A stretch of 6,336 nucleotides of DNA. Origin: Deltaproteobacteria bacterium. Its GTDB lineage: Bacteria > Myxococcota > Polyangia > Polyangiales > B10-G4. Positions 4,882 through 6,336 of the stretch are shown in pieces. The position numbers and the translations under genes were made by a program. The notes under the pieces are model-generated. The model was not told the origin of the DNA and did not search any database. It saw only the letters and a program-made list of their open reading frames with translations. Each line of letters opens with the position of its first letter. The first letter of the stretch is position 1. The stretch lies in assembly GCA_019312705.1 (NCBI GenBank), contig JAFDCW010000281.1:1-6336 (forward strand), read 5' to 3'.

Positions 4882-6068
4882 TCACGGATCGGCTAGCGAG
4901 AAGCCTCGACCTGCTCGATGAGGCCGCAGACATTCTCCGCGAGCGAGTGACGAGCCCAGAGGTTCCCGATTGGTGCGCGAAGCGGGGGTGGGCGCCGTTT
5001 CTCCTCGGCCTCGACGACCAAGAACTCGAGCAAGCCGAACACCTCGGGCTCGGCACCGTGGTGGGCGCCCGGGGCGACGCCCCGACTTCGCTCCGCGCGT
5101 TCATCGCGGAAACCCAGGCCCTCGGCGAGGCGTTTGGGCCGCCACCGGCGCCAGTCGAGGCGGTACGAAAGCGCCGGACGTCGAAGCGAAAAAGCGCGCA
5201 GGTGCACGCCCTCGCAAAGCTCGCCGCCGAGGTCTTCTCGCAGCCGACTCGCATCGTCGACGTCGGCGCCGGCCACGGACACCTGACTCGGGCTCTCGCC
5301 GACGCTCTCGGTGCACCGGCGGTCGGCCTCGACCGCGACGCCTCGCGGGTGGAAACCGCCCGGACCTGGAAAGACCGCACGACGACCTTCGAGCGCTGGG
5401 ACGGTCGGGTGACTCCGCTCCACTTCAACGCTGGGGAGCTCGCCGTCGGATTGCACGCCTGCGGTGACCTCGGCGACCTCCTGGTGAAGCGCGCCGCCGA
5501 AGCGAAGGCCGATGTGCTCTTGGTGTCGTGCTGTCTGCAGAAGGTCGACGGCGAGGCACGGTTGCCGCTCTCCACTCTGGGCAAGGAGCGCGGCTTCGTC
5601 GTGCCCCGGGCCCTCCTCGGCCTGGCCAACTTGTCGACCCGCGCTGTCGGCGTCGAGCAGTCCACAGCGAGCATCATGAAAGGGCGCCGCACCCGCCACG
5701 CCCTGCGATTGCTCCTCGAGGCCCGGGGCGTACCGTGCCCTGCGGGAGACGAATCTCGCGGCATCAACCGGCGCCGAATGGGCCACGGCCTCGCCGCCGT
5801 CGCAGGTCAGGCGCTGTCGGACCGCGGCCTGGGCGCCCCGACGCCGTCCGAGACCGAAGCCGTCGATGCCCAGGCGGACCACGAGTTCCCGCGCATTCGC
5901 CGCTTGAGCCTGCCGCGGGCCCCCCTCGGCCGGGTCCTCGAGCGCGCCATCGTCTTCGACCGCGCCGCGGCCCTCATCGAGGCGGGCCACGAAACCCGGA
6001 TCGTCGTGGCCTGGGATGCTGACGAGAGCCCACGCAATCTCGCCATCCTCGGGCGCGCCGCACCCTGA
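4878..6068 (+). CDS. METTL25/RRNAD1-like SAM-dependent methyltransferase (Methyltransf_32 type)
   Basis: A 396-residue protein whose parts follow the METTL25/METTL25B (RRNAD1) family end to end. Parts in order: an N-terminal helical region with PTSLRAFIAETQAL (69-82), a basic stretch RKRRTSKRKSAQVHALAKLA (97-116), SAM motif I RIVDVGAGHGHLTRALA (125-141), VGLDRD (149-154), the family phrase VGLHACGDLGDLLV (190-203), VSCCLQKV (216-223), and the C-terminal FDRAAALIEAG (360-370) and DESPRNLAILG (382-392). Eukaryotic members keep an equivalent SPRN tail. The HACGD and CC motifs also link it to the wider Methyltransf_32 and Trm13-like group. Substrate unknown; the basic stretch would suit RNA or another acidic partner. 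The ATG overlaps the hydrolase stop as ATGA and no strong ribosome site is seen, so translation is probably coupled. Cytoplasmic, last of the coupled trio. Confidence 0.9.
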   Translation: MITDRLARSLDLLDEAADILRERVTSPEVPDWCAKRGWAPFLLGLDDQELEQAEHLGLGTVVGARGDAPTSLRAFIAETQALGEAFGPPPAPVEAVRKRRTSKRKSAQVHALAKLAAEVFSQPTRIVDVGAGHGHLTRALADALGAPAVGLDRDASRVETARTWKDRTTTFERWDGRVTPLHFNAGELAVGLHACGDLGDLLVKRAAEAKADVLLVSCCLQKVDGEARLPLSTLGKERGFVVPRALLGLANLSTRAVGVEQSTASIMKGRRTRHALRLLLEARGVPCPAGDESRGINRRRMGHGLAAVAGQALSDRGLGAPTPSETEAVDAQADHEFPRIRRLSLPRAPLGRVLERAIVFDRAAALIEAGHETRIVVAWDADESPRNLAILGRAAP

Positions 6069-6114
6069 CAGACCGAGCCTCGCGCGCCGCGATCGAGGGG
6101 TGTATGGTCACGCC
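6069..6114 (+). promoter_or_regulatory. Short leader before the membrane-anchored protein, with a 4-codon mini-ORF
   Basis: GAGGGG (6095-6100) is the only Shine-Dalgarno-like sequence. It lies 14 bases before GTG 6115 (too far) and 3 bases before ATG 6104 (too near). ATG 6104 opens a four-codon frame (MVTP) that ends in a TGA overlapping GTG 6115 as GTGA. CCTCG (6078-6082) can pair with CGAGG (6094-6098), which would cover the Shine-Dalgarno sequence. No clear promoter or terminator is visible. Confidence 0.3.
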
Positions 6115-6336
6115 GTGAAGCAGACCTTCATGGCGCTCAGGGCCTTCCTGATACTCCTGACCATCTGGGCAATTCTGGCCGGCGTCGCCTTCGTGGCCGG
6201 GGTCTTGCCGCCCTTCGGCGTCGGCACGGCGGGCCTCGGCGGTTCCGGAGAGGGCGAGACGTCGGACGACGGCGCGACCACCGAGGGCTCCCAAGGCTCC
6301 CAAGGCTCCCAAGGCTCCCAAGGCTCCCAAGACTCG
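6115..6336 (+). CDS. Membrane-anchored or exported low-complexity protein, N-terminal part (runs off right edge)
   Basis: An open frame from GTG 6115 continues for 74 codons to the window edge. It begins MKQTFMALRAFLILLTIW and has one hydrophobic segment at about residues 8-31, with positive charges before it. This looks like a signal anchor or uncleaved signal peptide, placing the rest outside the cytoplasm. After a Gly-rich turn (FGVGTAGLGGSG) comes an acidic linker EGETSDDGATTEG, then five perfect GSQ triplets from residue 58 and a sixth, changed one (DS). Such Gly/Ser/Gln linkers usually join an anchor to a distal domain that would lie beyond the window. The start could also be ATG 6130. 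The gene follows the methyltransferase by 46 bases in the same direction and may or may not share its transcript. Confidence 0.7.
   Translation, partial: MKQTFMALRAFLILLTIWAILAGVAFVAGVLPPFGVGTAGLGGSGEGETSDDGATTEGSQGSQGSQGSQGSQDS
6286..6330 (+). repeat. Five perfect copies of the 9-bp tandem repeat GGCTCCCAA
   Basis: Five identical units lie in frame with the protein starting at 6115 and encode GSQ five times. The next unit, GACTCG at the window edge, is degenerate. Identity at the DNA level, including all third positions, points to recent expansion by slippage rather than protein-level selection alone. The array may continue past the window. Confidence 0.93.

Noticed and set aside
4893..5990. 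Long minus-strand open frame (365 codons) opposite the methyltransferase
   Set aside because: It is the complement of a well-supported gene in GC-rich DNA, where antisense frames stay open by base composition. Its product is Arg/Gly/Ala-rich with no recognisable motif.
4878..6068. KsgA/Dim1-type rRNA adenine dimethylase, as the name RRNAD1 would suggest
   Set aside because: The KsgA NLPY-type motif is not seen. The HACGDL, SCC and SPRN phrases fit METTL25-like proteins, for which the rRNA dimethylase label is considered misleading.
5974..6330. Minus-strand frame starting with a Met-(Gly-Ala-Leu) repeat at the right edge
   Set aside because: It is the reverse complement of the GSQ-coding repeat. 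The plus strand has a charged start and hydrophobic segment, while the minus frame runs into the methyltransferase gene in antisense.
6286..6330. CRISPR-like array
   Set aside because: The units are 9 bases long, directly adjacent without spacers, and in frame with a coding sequence.

Overview
The window is GC-rich (coding third positions are mostly G or C), densely packed and chromosomal in character, with no RNA genes, insertion sequences or CRISPR arrays. Gene content suggests a Myxococcota or related deltaproteobacterial lineage: a cyclase-like protein of the VMFTDLAGFSRQ type, a small VFVTENTEYH protein, a bacterial METTL25-like methyltransferase, and several proteins I cannot name. The lineage is an inference from remembered family distribution, not from a search.

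Layout. Positions 1-639 are a leftward pair: a YjbQ/UPF0047 protein (639-223) translationally coupled through a GTGA overlap to a GTG-start exported protein (226 to the left edge, partial). A 118-base divergent spacer (640-757) holds a candidate promoter for the leftward pair and a 7-bp-arm inverted repeat. A rightward alpha/beta hydrolase (758-1699) follows and overlaps tail to tail by 14 bases with a leftward class III nucleotidyl-cyclase-fold protein (2303-1686). A second divergent spacer (2304-2458) carries an AT-rich inverted repeat. From 2459 onward everything reads rightward: a 108-residue hypothetical, a perfect 14-bp palindrome at its stop codon, then three tightly coupled genes: a 405-residue two-part hypothetical (2816-4033), a second alpha/beta hydrolase (4033-4881, 1-base overlap) and a METTL25/RRNAD1-like SAM methyltransferase (4878-6068, 4-base overlap). 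The right edge cuts a membrane-anchored protein (from 6115) whose exported part runs into a perfect 9-bp GSQ-encoding tandem repeat.

How the genes may work together. The overlaps at 4033 and 4878 point to one transcript that makes the hypothetical, the hydrolase and the methyltransferase in linked amounts. No shared pathway can be read from the sequence. The strongest biological point is the full-length METTL25-like protein, with the family's C-terminal SPRN motif, in what looks like a bacterial operon. I found no recognisable defence, mobile or secondary-metabolite system.
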